64,000 nt of DNA, from assembly GCF_963082655.1 (NCBI RefSeq), contig NC_081553.1:18628643-18692642 (forward strand), given 5' to 3'. Origin of the DNA: Stomoxys calcitrans. Its lineage: Eukaryota; Arthropoda; Insecta; Diptera; Muscidae. Shown here piece after piece: positions 33,868-46,130 of this stretch. The notes beneath the pieces are model-generated. The model searched no databases. It was not told the origin of the DNA and was given only the letters and a program-made list of their open reading frames with translations. Numbering within the stretch: the stretch's first letter is position 1; every line of letters starts with the position of its first letter. The translations under genes and the position numbers were made by a program.

Positions 33868-34285
33868 CAGTCGAAACCACATTTAAGTGAAAATCCCACT
33901 TGAGCAAAACTTTTTGGAAAAACCCATTAATTTTTGGTATTATTCGATGCAGTTGAATTCGCTTAAATGAAAAACCTCTTAACTGAAAATACCACTAAAC
34001 TGAAAAGGGGTATAAAACCCAACTGGCAACTGAAAATTCAGAAGTGAAAAAGTTTTTACTAGGGGAAATTACCTAAAATTTAAATTCGCTAATGATTGCC
34101 TCTGACTTTTAAAGAGTTCTACAGATCATTGCTCTTTTCCAACTCTATAAATTCACTTTCACTTATGATTATATCGCTTAACTGGAAATAAATGTCACTT
34201 ATTCGAACTACTCTGAACTGACAATAACGGATAAGTGAAACTAAATTTATGAATTTTCAGCGTTTCATTTAGCCGGTTTCGACTG
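33868..34285. mobile_element. MITE family M3 (pogo/Tigger-like ends)
   Basis: Ends CAGTCGAAACC and GGTTTCGACTG, flanked by TA at 33866-33867 and 34286-34287, 418 bp. Subterminal CTTAAATGAAA / TTTCATTTAG segments are also complementary. No transposase is present. Confidence 0.75.
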
Positions 34286-34289
34286 TAGA

Positions 34290-35495
34290 TATTTAGGTCA
34301 TCCTAAAAGTATGCTTCATTTATCTTATAGAGGATATAAGTAACGATTTTCCATACAAAATTTACAAAAAATTTAAAACAAATTGTATATAGGATATTAT
34401 TTATTAACAAGGCGTTTTTTATGACATCTTAGACATGCTTGCAAACTTGCAAAGTTTTCTATTTATATATAATTTTCTTTGCTTTCTCCCTCATAAAAAT
34501 GTCCCCAAAACGACCCCAATTACTGTTGTACACTCTTGCTTATAGCGTCTCTTCTAAACATTTTGCGTATGTGTGTGTTTGTGTTGTGAAGTTTTTTTTT
34601 TGTATTTTTTATTTTATTGTTATAATGTTACAGTTTTAAAGTTAACGGAATGTGGAGTAAAGTAGTTTTGTTCGTTGGATTCAAGTCAAGTCGATTCTAG
34701 GGTTTTTTTTCCACTCAAATACATGCATATGAATTTGCTATGGCTAAGCCTTGATGTGCAATAGTCTGTGAGGGTTTGTCTGAGTGTGTGACTGTAATTG
34801 TTTTGTTTGTGCTTGTATATATGTTCATAGGTTTGTTTGTCTTTTTGCACTATATTTAAACATTGAGTATGTAGCATAAAGAAGAGTAGTCACTTTTTCT
34901 GTTCATTCTTAGATGGCATACTAAGCCAAGTTGACTAGAAAAATGTCTACAAACAAATGAAGGAATGTACCCCAGCAACACACATACTATGGTCGTCATA
35001 CATATACTTTCACAGGGCGAAATGTACTTGCACTCGTGTCTATTTCAACTTGTACAAGTATCTGGTGAAATAGGGGAAAAATAAGACGGAAAACGACAGA
35101 AAACGGCCAAAATTATTGCAATTTTCTTCAAACATCGTATTAGAAGAGTTTAGTTATCGGTGGGTGTGGGTAAAAAACAATACGTTTCAAAGGATGGCTG
35201 AGGTTATATGAAAATTTGAGAAGACCCATTGTGAAGTCTGATTGATTTGTATTTCCAACTTTTTTTATTTAAAAGTAATTCGCAGGGAACTATTAGGGGA
35301 CCTATGCAGTTGACAGCTAGTGTTAACCATTGAAGACACATAGGGACATAGATTGTATTGAATTATGTGGGGTTAAAAGGCGGATGCACAACTTTTATTC
35401 AAGATTACCCACAATAAACGTAATATTGATTATCGATATATATGAAATAATATGTTTTTATTTTCTATTGGAAAGCGCATTTGTGGGTTGGGAGT
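34290..35495. other. Intronic DNA, nothing recognised
   Basis: AT-rich with GT-rich patches. No splice-bounded open frame or repeat end found. Confidence 0.4.
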
Positions 35496-35499
35496 ATGT

Positions 35500-36250
35500 G
35501 CAAAATTTCAGCCAAGTCGGATGAAAATTGAGGCTTGCAGGGGCTCAAGAAGTCAAATCGGGAGATCGGTTTATATAGGAGCTATATCAGGATATAGACC
35601 GATTCGGACCGTATTTGGCACAGATGTTGAAAGTTATAACAAAACACTATGTGCAAAATTTCAGCCAAATCGGACAAAAATTGAGGCTTCCATGGGCTCA
35701 AGGAGTCAAATCAGGAGATCGGTTTATATGGGAGCTATATCAGGTTATAGAACGATTCGGACCGTACTTGGCTCAGTTGTTGGAAGTCATAATAGAATAT
35801 TATGTGCAAAACTTCAGCCCAATCGGACAAATATTGCGGCCTCCAGGGGCTCAAGAAGTCAAATCGGGAGATCGGTTTATATGGACGCTATATTAGGTTA
35901 TGGACCGATTTGAACCGTACGTGGTACAGTTGTTGGAAACCATAACAGAATACTACGTGCAAAATTTTAGCCAAATAGCACGAAAATTGCGGCTTCCAGG
36001 GCTAAAAGTAGTCAAATCGGGAGATCGGTTTATATGGGAGCTTTATTCAAATCAGAACCGATATGGCCCATTTGCAATCCCTAATGACCTACATCAATAT
36101 TAAGCATCTCTGCAAAATTTCAAGCGGCTAGCTTTACGTGTTCGACCGGTATCGTGATTTCGACAGACAGTTGGACATGGGTAGATCAATATTTCGAGGT
36201 GTACAAAACGGAATGTTTCAAAGCGATTGCACCAAAAAAGGGTGTAGTGG
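35500..36250 (-). mobile_element. INE-1-like fragment with 153-bp units (type III)
   Basis: Markers TCGGTTTATAT at 35566, 35719, 35872 and 36025 are spaced exactly 153 bp. The unit reads GCTCAAGAAGTCAAATCGGG and TGTGCAAAATTTCAGCC between cores, quite different from the 9.4-11.8 kb array. A decayed 5' block (GATTTCGACAGACAGTTGGA) closes it. The hairpin end is missing. Confidence 0.75.
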
Positions 36251-36312
36251 TCCAAAATGGGTTAAGATTATATGCTAGTTTAAAAATATATACATTGGGG
36301 GTAACATAGTTT

Positions 36313-36830
36313 ATGTCTTCGATAATCGATAACCGATATCTATGAAATATTTTCTTTACAAAATACTAATTAAGTTAGGAATGTTGGTGATGTTAACTTG
36401 GATATGAAAATGATTGACAAATATCCGATAATTATCGATGCATTTATCGATAATTAGTTAAAATTAAAGTTTATGATAAATTTAATTTTCCATAATCGAT
36501 AACTGATATCTATGAAATATTTTCTTAACAAAATACTAATTAAGTTTGGGGATGTTGGTAATGTAAACTTGGATATGAATATGAATGACAAATATTCGAT
36601 AATTATCGATTCATTTATCGAGAATTTGTAAAAATTTAAGTTTATGATAAATTTAATATTCCATAATCGATAACCGATATCTATGAAATATTTTCTTTAC
36701 AAAATACTAATTAAGTTAGGGGATGTTGGTGATGTAATCTTGGATATGAATATGAATGACAAATATCCGATAATTATCGATTCATTTATCGATAATTAGT
36801 TAAAATTAAAGTTTATGATAAATTTAATTT
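36313..36830. repeat. Three-copy ~170-bp AT-rich satellite with CGATA clusters
   Basis: ACCGATATCTATGAAATA recurs at about 36331, 36501 and 36672 (periods 170 and 171). Each unit has several CGATA/TATCG motifs, including CGATAATCGATAACCGATAT and TTTATCGATAATTAG. TATCGATA is the core of the Drosophila DRE, and CGATA clusters are bound by BEAF-32 (known). Whether they act here is inference. Confidence 0.85.
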
Positions 36831-36834
36831 TCGT

Positions 36835-37160
36835 GTCACCCCCCACTTCGGTACCATCTTGTTCCCTCAACAAACCTCAGGAGACATACCGGTGGTACGT
36901 TCGCAAGTTCAACCAGATAGCAGAAGAAACGGCTCCCCAGAAAGGAAAGACTACGTGCCTGCAGACCCTGAGAGGAACAAAGCAAGTGCTCAATAGTCTC
37001 ACATCCTCATCGAGGCAACTTTTACAGAAGTCATTGTGCGGTAACCCCATGCGGCATATGGCACAGTGTCTTGTTATGACCCCTGTCCGTTTATGACACC
37101 TGTTCGGTTATGACTCCTGTTCGGTTATTACCCCTGTCCGGTTATGACCCCTGTCAAAAG
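36835..37160 (+). pseudogene. Possible retroelement remnant with a short tandem repeat
   Basis: A GC-richer island with an open frame containing LLQKSLCGNPMRHMAQC. At 37073-37159 it runs into five diverged copies of a 16-17 bp unit like GGTTATGACCCCTGTCC. No domain can be named. Confidence 0.3.
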
Positions 37161-37182
37161 TCATTCTAAGAACTTGGCAAAT

Positions 37183-37241
37183 GCGATCCATGGTGGATGG
37201 TATATAATTAGGCCCCGCCGAACATAGCACGCTTTTACTTG
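37183..37241 (+). mobile_element. Solo 3' end of an INE-1-like element
   Basis: CCATGGTGGATGGTATATAA, then a decayed palindrome (GGCCCCGCCGAAC) and GCACGCTTTTACTTG. This is the terminal layout of the family without any core. Confidence 0.6.
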
Positions 37242-37244
37242 TTT

Positions 37245-38812
37245 TATTATAATATCCCAAAATTTGTACAACAATACCAAATTTCGCTTAAGCATTGTAT
37301 TACCTGTAAACTGTTGATATTTATCGATAAATAATGTCATCGATTGATCATAACATCCCAATATGTAAAGGACAGTAAAAATGTCTTCCTTCATCCGTTT
37401 GAGCGTTGTAATATTTTGAAAAATACTGTCAGATCTTGACAGACCTCACTCACCACCCCCCGCCCCCCATAAAGTAATGGTATATGTGTTCTTGATATGT
37501 GAACCTATTTGAGGGTATGCGCGTACAATGCAAAAGACTCTCGTCGTCGGTTAAAGTCATGAAAAGCAGTTCCTTTAGTCGTTTTTTCGTTTTCTTCTCT
37601 CCATATTTGAACAGAAATTGTTGTGGTAATTATGCAAAAGGTGATTGTCCTCCATCCAAAACCAAACAAAACTGTAGCTAGGAGGAGCGACGACAACAAC
37701 AAAAGTACAAACACACACACACACAGTCACACACATTAATGCATATGAAGGAAAATGCAGCAGAAAACTACAACGACAATGAAAACAAAAACAACATTGG
37801 GTGGCTAAAGCACAAAAAGGCGGCAAGGAAAAGCTCTTCTTAGTCGTCTTCACAATGAAAACGGCGAAAAAACGAACAAAATTCCACAACAGCAAAAATG
37901 CACTCAAACACACTGAAAGACGGCGGGGGTTTGAAAGAGGCAAAAGGACGAAACTGACTCTACGCTACGGCATTATTATGCAACCGTCAAAAAATCTTAA
38001 ATTAAGAGAACACAGAGAAAGAACACCGAAAACAAAACAACGAAAACGACAGCGACAGCGACAATGCAAAAAGTAGGAAAATCGGGCAAAAAAAAGCCAC
38101 CCTTCACAGTAGTAGTGCAATTTTCATCATCATGGCGTGTGTTGTTTTTTTTCTCTCTCTCTCTTATGCCCTCATCATCGTTACCTTTTTTTGATGGTTT
38201 TGTTTTTGCAAGTCTCTTTGTTTGTTGGTTGCAGCAGCACTACTCTAAATGCATATGAGACCCACAAAAACACCAACGACAACTGCAACACCGGGCAAAA
38301 CCATCAGCAGCAAGAGCTGCATACGAAACATCGTCTCCAATGGGCTGTGTGTGTGTGTGTGTGTGTGTAGCAAGAAACAGCATCAGAAGTTGCACCATCA
38401 ACGGTGGCAATAATGAATTTTATATTTACTGCAAAAAAGTCAATTTCAAACATTAAAATTTAATTCACTTGAGTCGTTCGACGACTACGACGACGTTGAA
38501 GGCGATGACTGTGACTCTGAATCTGACTTTAGGTGGAGCCAACATTTCCAACGAGTCCTTTGTGATCCGCTGTTAGTTCTCTCCTGGCTTCCCTGGGTTG
38601 ATGTTCTTTTTCTTTTATTTGTTTATTTGTATTCATCTCTCGTTCAGTCAGTCGTTGCTTAGTTCGTTCGTTCATTTCTTCTTTGTAGACCATGAACATT
38701 TGAATGTAATGACTACCATTTGAATTGCAACATGCAAAAACATACAATCACACACCCACCAGGGTTGCCTTTGAAGATATAAATGTATGTTGTCCTTATC
38801 GTAGCTTTGAAA
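37245..38812. other. Intronic DNA, simple-repeat rich
   Basis: It includes (CA)n near 37710-37733, CAGCGACAG-type repeats near 38050, and (GT)n at 38346-38368. Around 38475-38530 a short acidic frame (FDDYDDVEGDD) lacks a good donor. No gene called. Confidence 0.4.
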
Positions 38813-38814
38813 AT

Positions 38815-39108
38815 TCAAATTTGCCCATGAACATTCCAATGAGGAAATGGGGAAAACTTCTCACATATCAATGAATGAGACCATCAGAAAAAATTTTTCA
38901 GCGATGGTTTTCCCCTCCTAATGCTGGCAACATTTGTGAGGTACTATGCCATGTCAAATCTTCTCTCCAAAGAGTTGTCGCACTGCGGCACATCGTTCGG
39001 ACTCGGCTATAAAAAGAAGTTCCCTTACCTTTGACCTTAAACTTGAATCGGACTGCACTTATAGAGAAGTTTGCCCCTGCTCCTTAGTGGATTGTTCATG
39101 GGCAAAAT
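38815..39108 (+). mobile_element. SINE family 1, headless copy preceded by an inverted tail
   Basis: 38884-39108 matches the body and tail of the SINE from GAGACCATCAGAAAA to TTCATGGGCAAAAT. The tRNA head is replaced by 38819-38876, an inverted copy of the tail (TTGCCCATGAACATTCCAAT). The result is a fold-back structure. Confidence 0.65.
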
Positions 39109-39111
39109 GAA

Positions 39112-39470
39112 GGGCAAAATTTCAGCCAAATCGGACAAAAATTGCGGCTTGTAAGGACTCAAGAAGTCAAATCGGGAGATCGGTTTATAAGGGACCTATA
39201 TCAGATTATAGACCGATTTGGACCGTAATACGGATAGTTGTTGAAAGTCTTAACGAAACACTTCATGCAAAATTTCAGCCAAATCGGACATAAATTGAGG
39301 CTTGGTTTATATGGGAGCTATATCAGGTTATAGACCGACTCGAACCGTACTTGTCACAGTTATTGGAAGTCATAAAAGAATATTAAATACGAAATTTCAG
39401 CTAAATGGGACAAAAATTGCGGGTTCCAAAGTCTCAAGAAATCAAATCGGAATATCGGTTTATATGGGAG
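39112..39470 (-). mobile_element. INE-1-like type III fragment
   Basis: Two to three eroded units with TCAAGAAGTCAAATCGGGAG, ATCGGTTTATA and TGCAAAATTTCAGCC. No ends are present. Confidence 0.6.
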
Positions 39471-39760
39471 CTTAAACTTCCTTCAAACCGGTAATGATTG
39501 GCTAGGGGATATCTAGGAGGTCGCCCCACCTCCAAAGTCAGCCAAATGGAATATAAACCAATAATGACAATATGGGACTCAAATGAAAGGTATTTGAGAC
39601 CAGAGCACGAATTTGATATATAGGTATCAGCCTCAGACCCAAAAACACCCCATACCGGACATATCTTTCGGCCATAGCAATATGAGACTCCAATGAAACG
39701 TTTTTGAAAGAAGAGCACCAATATAATAACCATATTAGTGCGAAATAGCTGAAAGGCCGT
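39471..39760 (+). repeat. Family VI fragment
   Basis: Contains AATATGGGACTCAAATGAAA, GGTATTTGAGACCAGAGCAC and AAAACACCCCATACCGGACA, as in the long copy at 31761-33740. It is sandwiched between two INE-1-like fragments. Confidence 0.6.
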
Positions 39761-39764
39761 ACCA

Positions 39765-40101
39765 GCACCACCCAGATTTGAATATAGCTGCCATGTAGAC
39801 CAATCTCTCGATTTAAGGTTTTGGACTCATAATAGGCGCATTTATTGTTCAATGTAGCTGAAATTTGGGACAGTGAGTTATGTTGGGCCCTTCGATATCT
39901 GTGCTTAATTTGGTCAGATCGGTTCAGATTTGGATAAAGCTGCCATATAGACCGATCTCTAGATTTAAAGTTTTGGCCTCATAAAAATCCCATTTATAAA
40001 CAGATTTCGTTGAAATTTGACACATTGACTTTGTTAGACTTTGCGACATCCGTGTCGTATATGATTCAGATCGACCGGCCGAATTTAACGCCTTTTTACT
40101 T
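39765..40101 (+). mobile_element. INE-1-like fragment with eroded 3' end
   Basis: Two units with GATATAGCTGCCATGTAGAC cores and CAGTGAGTTATGTTGGGCCC. They end in a partial palindrome (CCGGCCGAA) and CGCCTTTTTACTTG near 40101. Confidence 0.65.
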
Positions 40102-40104
40102 GCC

Positions 40105-40972
40105 TTTATTTCTATAAATTTTTCCAAATGTTATTTTCCAAGAAGTGTTGGCAACCCTGTCACATTTTTTTTATAACCCTCTCCCTCTCTTAAATGCTTT
40201 GTAAGTGGTGCACTTTGGTACACGTTCAACTACGTGGGTCTGTATGTTTGCTTGTGTATGCGTTTCAGAGCATTTCGATACATTCACCCGTATCCTTCCG
40301 CCTAATTGAGGGGAGAGGCACTTGGCGGCAGCTGGTGGCGCGATTGGTGCCGACCGAGCACGTGAGAAAGCTTTTAGCTAATTTTTTATCTATTTCAAAG
40401 AAACACTGATGATTGCTTCCTTGGATCTCTCTAAAGGGAATGACTAAGTACTAGAATGGTATATAACGTAGATATATCTAAGTGTGTGTGAGTGTGTGTG
40501 TTTGAGAGTCTATAGCTTACCAGCCCCATTTGAAGGGAAAACGTGCTGATTTCTAGGTTTACTATTCCCATCAGCGAATCTCCCTCATACTACCCAGTGC
40601 GAGTGCTTGAAGTGCTGCTGCATTTTAAATGCAATGCACAACAACGTGCAGGGGCAATAAATTTAACATCACTTTTATCATTTTATTATACTTTGAATAT
40701 CCATCTATATATGCATCCGTCCGTTCTTCCGTCCCTCTGTTCTTTTTTTTGCAGCAGCTACTTTGGCCTGGCCCTGTTTTGTGGCTTTTATTCAAATACT
40801 CACTCAACCCTTGGTTCATTGATTTGGGATAATGCAGTAGAGTCATTACCTTACGCGCAAATTTATGTACAGTGACAAATTTTCTTAAGATGCAGATGGT
40901 GTTTTAAAAAATATAAAAAAACATAAAAAGACAATATTTTCTATTGAAACGCAGGATAGGCAAAATATTGTA
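40105..40972. other. Intronic DNA, nothing recognised
   Basis: It contains a GT-rich patch near 40485-40502. Open frames such as 40543-40875 have no recognisable family motif. Confidence 0.4.
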
Positions 40973-40975
40973 TGA

Positions 40976-42475
40976 ACAAGTAAAACGGCGTCAAGTTCGG
41001 CCGGGCCGAACTTTTGATACCCACAACCTCGGGTATATATGTAAACCACCTTTTATCGAAATCCGGTGAAAATTGTATACCTTATGTCCCATAGCAGTTA
41101 TATCGAAATATGTTCCGATTTGGACCAAATACTAGTACAGTAGTCGGAGGCCACCGTAGCGCAGAGGTTAGCATGCCCGCCTATGACGCTGAACGCCTGG
41201 GTTCGAATCCTGGCGAGACCATCAGAAAAAACTTTTCAAGGGTGGTTTTCCCCTCCTAATGCTGGCAACATTTGTGAGGTACTATGCCATGTAAAACTTC
41301 TCTCGAAAGAGGTGTCGCACTGCGGCACGCCGTTCGGACTCGGCTATAAAAAGGAGGCCCCTTATCATTGAGCTTAAAACTTGAATCGGACTGCACTCAT
41401 TGATATGTGAGAAGTTTGCCCCTGTTCCTTAGTGGAATGTTCATGAGCAAAATTTGCATTTTTACTAGTACAGTAGCTATATATAAATATAAACCGATCG
41501 GAACCATATACGACACGGATGTCGAAAAGCCTAACATGAGTCGCTGTGTCAAATTTCAGTGAAATCGGATTATAAATGCGCCTTTTATGGGGCCAAGACT
41601 TTAAATCGAGATATCGGTCTACATGGCAGCTATATCCAAATCTGGACCAATTTGGGGCAAGTTGCCGCAAAATTTCGAAAAGCCTAACACAAAGCACTGT
41701 CCCAAATTTTGGAGAAATCGGACCAAAAATGCGCCTTTTATGGGCCCAAAACCTTGAATCGAGTGATCGGTTTATCTGGGAGCTATATCCAAATCTGGAC
41801 CGATCTGGGCCATATTGCAGATATATGTCAAGCGGCTTTACTTAACTCACTGCTTCAAATTTCGGCGACATCGGACAAAAAATGCGCCTTTTATGGGCCC
41901 AAAACCTTAAATCGAGAAATCGATCTATATGGCAGCTATATTCAAATCTGAACCGATCAGGGCCTAATTTAAAAAACGATGTCAAAGGGCCTTAGACATC
42001 TCACTATCTCGAATTTCAGCAAAATCGGATAATATATGTGGTTTTTGTGAGGATCGGTATATATGACAGCTATACCCAAATTTTTATCGATCAGGGCCGA
42101 ATCAAAGAAGGATGTCGGAGGGCCTAACACAACTCACTGTCCCAAGTTACGGCGAAATCGGACAATAAATGCGCCTTTTATGGGCCCAAAACCTTAAATC
42201 GAGAGATCGGTCTATATGGCATCTATATCCAAATCTAGACCGAACTGGGCCAAATTGACGAAGGATCGGTCTATATGGGGGATATATCAAGATATAGTCC
42301 GATATAGCCCATCTTCGAACTTAACCTGCTTATTGACAAAAAAAAGATCCTGCTCAAAGTTTCAGCTCAATATCTCTATTTTTAAAGACTGTAGCGTGAT
42401 TTCAACAGACAGGCGGACAGACGGCCATGTCTAGATCGTCTTAGATTTTTACGCTGATCAAGAATATATAGGGAA
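40976..42475 (-). mobile_element. INE-1-like element carrying a SINE insertion
   Basis: The 3' end (reverse) is at 40976: CAAGTAAAACGGC, palindrome 40993-41013, TACCCACAACCTCGGG. Units have markers at 41614, 41767, 41920, 42054 and 42207 (153-bp steps apart from one 134-bp unit). The 5' block GGCCATGTCTAGATCGTC ends at GATCAAGAATATATA near 42472, so the outer 5' end is lost. A SINE interrupts it at 41144-41462. Confidence 0.8.
41144..41462 (+). mobile_element. SINE family 1, complete, with 14-bp target duplication
   Basis: 319 bp. The head is tRNA-like: GCCACCGTAGCGCAGAGG holds the A box (41157-41170), GGTTCGAATCC the B box (41200-41210). The body includes GAGGTGTCGCACTGCGGCAC and a GCTATAAAAAGGAGGCCCC stretch. 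The tail is AATTTGCATTT. It is flanked by a perfect 14-bp duplication TACTAGTACAGTAG (41130-41143 and 41463-41476), which proves insertion into the INE-1-like element. Transcribed by pol III and moved by a LINE (known for SINEs). Confidence 0.92.
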
Positions 42476-42479
42476 TATA

Positions 42480-44455
42480 AAGAGGGTGCAGATTTTAATC
42501 CGCCCCAATTCACTATGGACATACACCTTAGCCTCTAAAAAAAAAGTTATATTAGGAATTCCGTGCTATTTGCGAGATCCTTAATTGTTTTCAATTCCAC
42601 TCCCCTAAATTGGTTCATGTCTGGTATTTTGTTTCCTTCTAAGTGCCGGTATCTGTTAGACGCGATTTGTCTGGCTTTCGCAAAGGACAAAGGAAATGCT
42701 CCAATGTCTCATTATTTTCCCCGCTTTCTTACACATGCTATCCCTTGCTACACCGACTTTACATAAGTGAGCATGTAGTCCTATGTGTCCCGTTATGATA
42801 CCAATAGCTATACAGACCTCCTTCTTGCTTCCTTTCAGTAATAGCCTCATCTTCTCACAATCTGGATCCCCCCATAGGATTTTCGCCGTCCTACCGACCG
42901 TTTCGCTGCTCCACAATGCATTGCAACTGCAGGCGCATTCGTCGCCCACTCCCTTGATACGGACTGCGTCGACACGAAAGGCTTCGGGCTAACCAAGTTT
43001 ATTGACGTCAGTCCTCTTGCCCTCACCGCCATATCGTCTGCCCTTTCATTTCCCCTTAGTCCGTTATGGCCCGGCGGATGCGGATTTTGCCATCCTCAGA
43101 GAAGGCGTTAATCTCCTTCTTACACTTCAAGACTGTTCGTGAACTTACCGTTGTGGTTGTTATTGCCTTCATGGCAATTTTACTGCCGATAAAAATGTTC
43201 ACACTCGACTCGCGTTAGCACCACACCACTTCACGCATTCCGTGATCGCGCGGATCTCCGCCAGCGGCTTCGTAATATGGTCAGGCCCTGGGTTCTCAAT
43301 GTAGACCCACAGGCCCACTCTGTCCTCTAGCTTTGATTCATCCGTGTAACATCATCTTCCAGAGGCAATGCTAGGGTTCCGTCAGTCCAAGACTGTGCCG
43401 ATGGCAGCAGCGCCTCGCACTCGACTTCAAGGTTCATCCCAGGTATCCGATCGGAAATCTCTTCCCTCCCTTCTAAGTTTTCTATCGTCGCCCGATTATA
43501 CCCCGTTGAAAGTGATACCAAAACACCACGTGTAAAATTTCAATCAAATCGGACGAGAATTGCGCCCTCTAGAGGGTCAAGAAGTCAAGACCCAAGATAG
43601 GTTTATATGACAGCTATATCAAAACATGGACAGATTTGTCCCATTTACAATCCCAACCAATCTACACTAATAAAAAGTATGGTATGAGCTGCTCCTATCC
43701 TCAATTCATTCTCCCATCGCCTTAAGTCTCATTCTCCCATCGCCTACCCATAGTATGTAAATGGGTCGGATATCTAGAATAGACTCCAGTGCCATAGTAG
43801 GCGTGGTCCCCATCGCTTCGCCTAAGCCAAGACAACATGTTCTCTGATCGTGTTGTATGGTCCTTATGTTGCACGTTTTCTCCATAGCAGTCAACCAAAC
43901 TACTGAGGCTTAAGTAAGTATTGGTCTAAACACGCTCCTGTAGAGCCAGTGGACTATTCTCGAATTCAGGCCCCATTTTGAGCCTACAGCCCGTCTACAT
44001 AGTGCCAAGCATATGTGAACCTAATATGTAGCACTTCCAATTCAGTTTCCTTTCCAAGATCACATCTAAGTATTTGACCTTGTCAGATATCGAAATCGTT
44101 TTATTGAGGAAACGTGGCATATTTCAGTCTTCTCTAGGTTAACATTGAGACATCTGGGTCTAGGCCAGTCATATGCCATATGCAAGACCCTTCTGCATAG
44201 CTCGTTCGGATCCTTACCTCTTAGAAGTATTGTAACATCGTCTGCGCAGTAGACGCCTTCAAATCCCTCATTTACGGTGGTCACCCATAAGAGCGGCGAA
44301 AAATTTCCTCCTGTGGCTTACCTTGTGCCCCTTTCTCCCTTATATTTATGCCATGGGACACACAATTTATCCACCTGCTCCTTAGCATATGGTTTGTCTA
44401 GTCTCTAAGGACCAGATCCACCCGGTACAGGTATAAGGATTGGATCGATGTCAAT
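42480..44455 (-). pseudogene. Non-LTR retrotransposon remnant (RT and RNase H), broken
   Basis: On the minus strand, 44284-44066 reads YCADDVTILLRGKDP (the RT catalytic YADD with an inserted C) and LNVNLEKTEIC. 43894-43706 has TTPTMALESILDI, a post-RT segment. 43521-43327 has the start of RNase H (WTDG). 43032-42847 starts from the NERADDMAVRARG end of RNase H. 42949-42656 has IITGHIGLHAHL and a C-terminal tail. The order is that of Jockey/I-type elements. Frameshifts and an inserted repeat at 43503-43685 make it a dead copy. Confidence 0.75.
43503..43685 (-). repeat. INE-1-like unit inserted in the LINE remnant
   Basis: A single unit with ATTTCAATCAAATCGGACG, CTCTAGAGGGTCAAGAAGTC and GTTTATATGACAGCTATATC splits the LINE between its RT and RNase H parts. 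No ends of the element are visible. Confidence 0.6.
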
Positions 44456-44478
44456 AGATACTATTCAAAAATAAAAAT

Positions 44479-45545
44479 TGTATACCCTCCACCGTAGGAG
44501 GGGGGTATACTAATTTCGTCATTCTGTTTGTTAATCCTCGAAATATTTATCTAAGACCCCATAAATTGTATATATTCTTGATCGTCATGATATTTTAAGT
44601 CGATCTAGCCATGTCCGTCCGTCTGTCTGTCGAAAGCACGCTAACTATCGAAGGAGTAAGGCTATCCGCTTGAAAATTTGCACAAAATACTTCTTATAAG
44701 TCTAGGTCGGTTTGGATTGTAAATGGACCATATCGGTCCATATTTTGATATAGCTGCCATATAAACCGATCTTGGGTCTTGACTTCTTGAGCCTCTAGAG
44801 GGCGCAATTCCTATCCGAATTGGCTGAAATTTAGCATGAAGTGTTTTGTTATGACTTTCAACAACTGTATTAAGAATGGTTCAAATTGGTCCATAACCTG
44901 ATATAGCTGCCATATAAACCGATCTTGGGTCTTAACTTCTTGAGCCTCTAGAGGGCGCAATTCTTATCCGATTGGAATGAAATTTTGTATGTGATATTTC
45001 GTTATAGTTTCTAACAACTGTGACAATTATGGTTCAAGTCGGTCCATAGCCTGACATAGCTGTCATATAAACCAATCTGGGGTCTTGACTTCTTGAGCCT
45101 CTAGAGGGCGCAATACCTATCCGATTTGGCTGTAATTTTACATGAGGTGTTTTGTTACGACTTCTAACAAATGCGTCAAATATGATTATAATTGGTCCAT
45201 AACCTGATATAGGTGACATATAAACCGATCTGGGGTCTTGACTTCTTGAGCCTCTAGAGGGCGCAATTCCTATCCGATTTGACTGAAATTTTGCATGAGA
45301 TGTTTTGTTATAGTTTCTAATAATTGTGCCAATTATGGTTCAAATCGGTCCATAGCCTGACATAGCTGTCATATAAACCGATCTGGGATCTTGACTTCTT
45401 GAGCCTCTTGAAGGCGCAATTCCTATCCAATTTCGCTGTAATTTTAAATGAGGTGTTTTTTTACGACTTCTAACAACTGTGTCAAATATGGTTCAAATTG
45501 GTCCTTAACCTGATATAGCTGCCATATAAACCGATCTGGGATCTC
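44479..45545 (+). mobile_element. INE-1-like element (type IV units), 3' end missing
   Basis: 5' end TGTATACCCTCCACCGTAGG, then a CATAAATTGTATATATTC block and GATCTAGCCATGTCCGTCCG. Units contain GAGCCTCTAGAGGGCGCAAT. The CC of CATATAAACCGAT lies at 44766, 44919, 45072, 45225, 45378 and 45531: five exact 153-bp steps. It breaks off at about 45545. Confidence 0.82.
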
Positions 45546-45549
45546 GACT

Positions 45550-46130
45550 TCGTGTCAAAATGTTCAAGCCACACGCTAAAGCATAACAGACAAATTAGTC
45601 CAATATTTTTTTTTTTATCCTATACTCAGACTATGGTTGGGTCTTCTCTTGCCTCTACTAGTCCGCTTTTCCTAAATATCTTGAAGGACATACCGCCCTC
45701 TATAAACTCTTTTGCAAAGTGCATAGTCTTTATGCCTATTAACCACCCAAGCATGGCGGTAACACCACTCTGCCCACTGTTCGAGCAAGTTGTGCAAGCG
45801 TAGCCATAAATTGCCATGCTCCCTACAATGTATGCATGAGTCCTTTGGTTTTAACTGTTTTTAGCATTTAATTGAAGTTTATGCCGTTTTTTTTTGCTGT
45901 TGCCGCAGCGCTTGTTTTGTGGGTAAAATGTCGAAACAATTTCACACATTTTCACCAAACAGCCAGCGCCATCATGCATATCATCATAATACTTTGTGGT
46001 TTTTCCCCATACAATAAAATACCATCATCATCATCAACCAACAACACCATCACACTGTAGTAGTTGTACATTTAAATAATTTCTACATTATTTTTTGTTT
46101 TTGTTGTTTTTTTCTCCCTATTTCTCGCAG
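45550..46130. other. Intronic DNA before exon 46131
   Basis: AT-rich. It ends in a strong acceptor tract (TTTTTCTCCCTATTTCTCGCAG ends at 46130). No gene in it. Confidence 0.5.

Noticed and set aside
35452..35913. 153-aa frame and similar frames over other 153-bp arrays
   Set aside because: 153 is a multiple of 3, so any unit without a stop gives a repeated frame. All three frames and both strands do this by turns, and none has a consistent start or conserved residues.
38475..38532. Acidic frame FDDYDDVEGDDCDSESDF
   Set aside because: The downstream donor would be GTGGAG and the upstream AG lacks a pyrimidine tract. Probably GAC/GAT simple sequence.
41144..41215. Functional tRNA gene at the SINE family 1 head
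   Set aside because: The same head recurs at 16058 (minus) and 63586 with a common body, and a target duplication surrounds it, so it is a SINE promoter.
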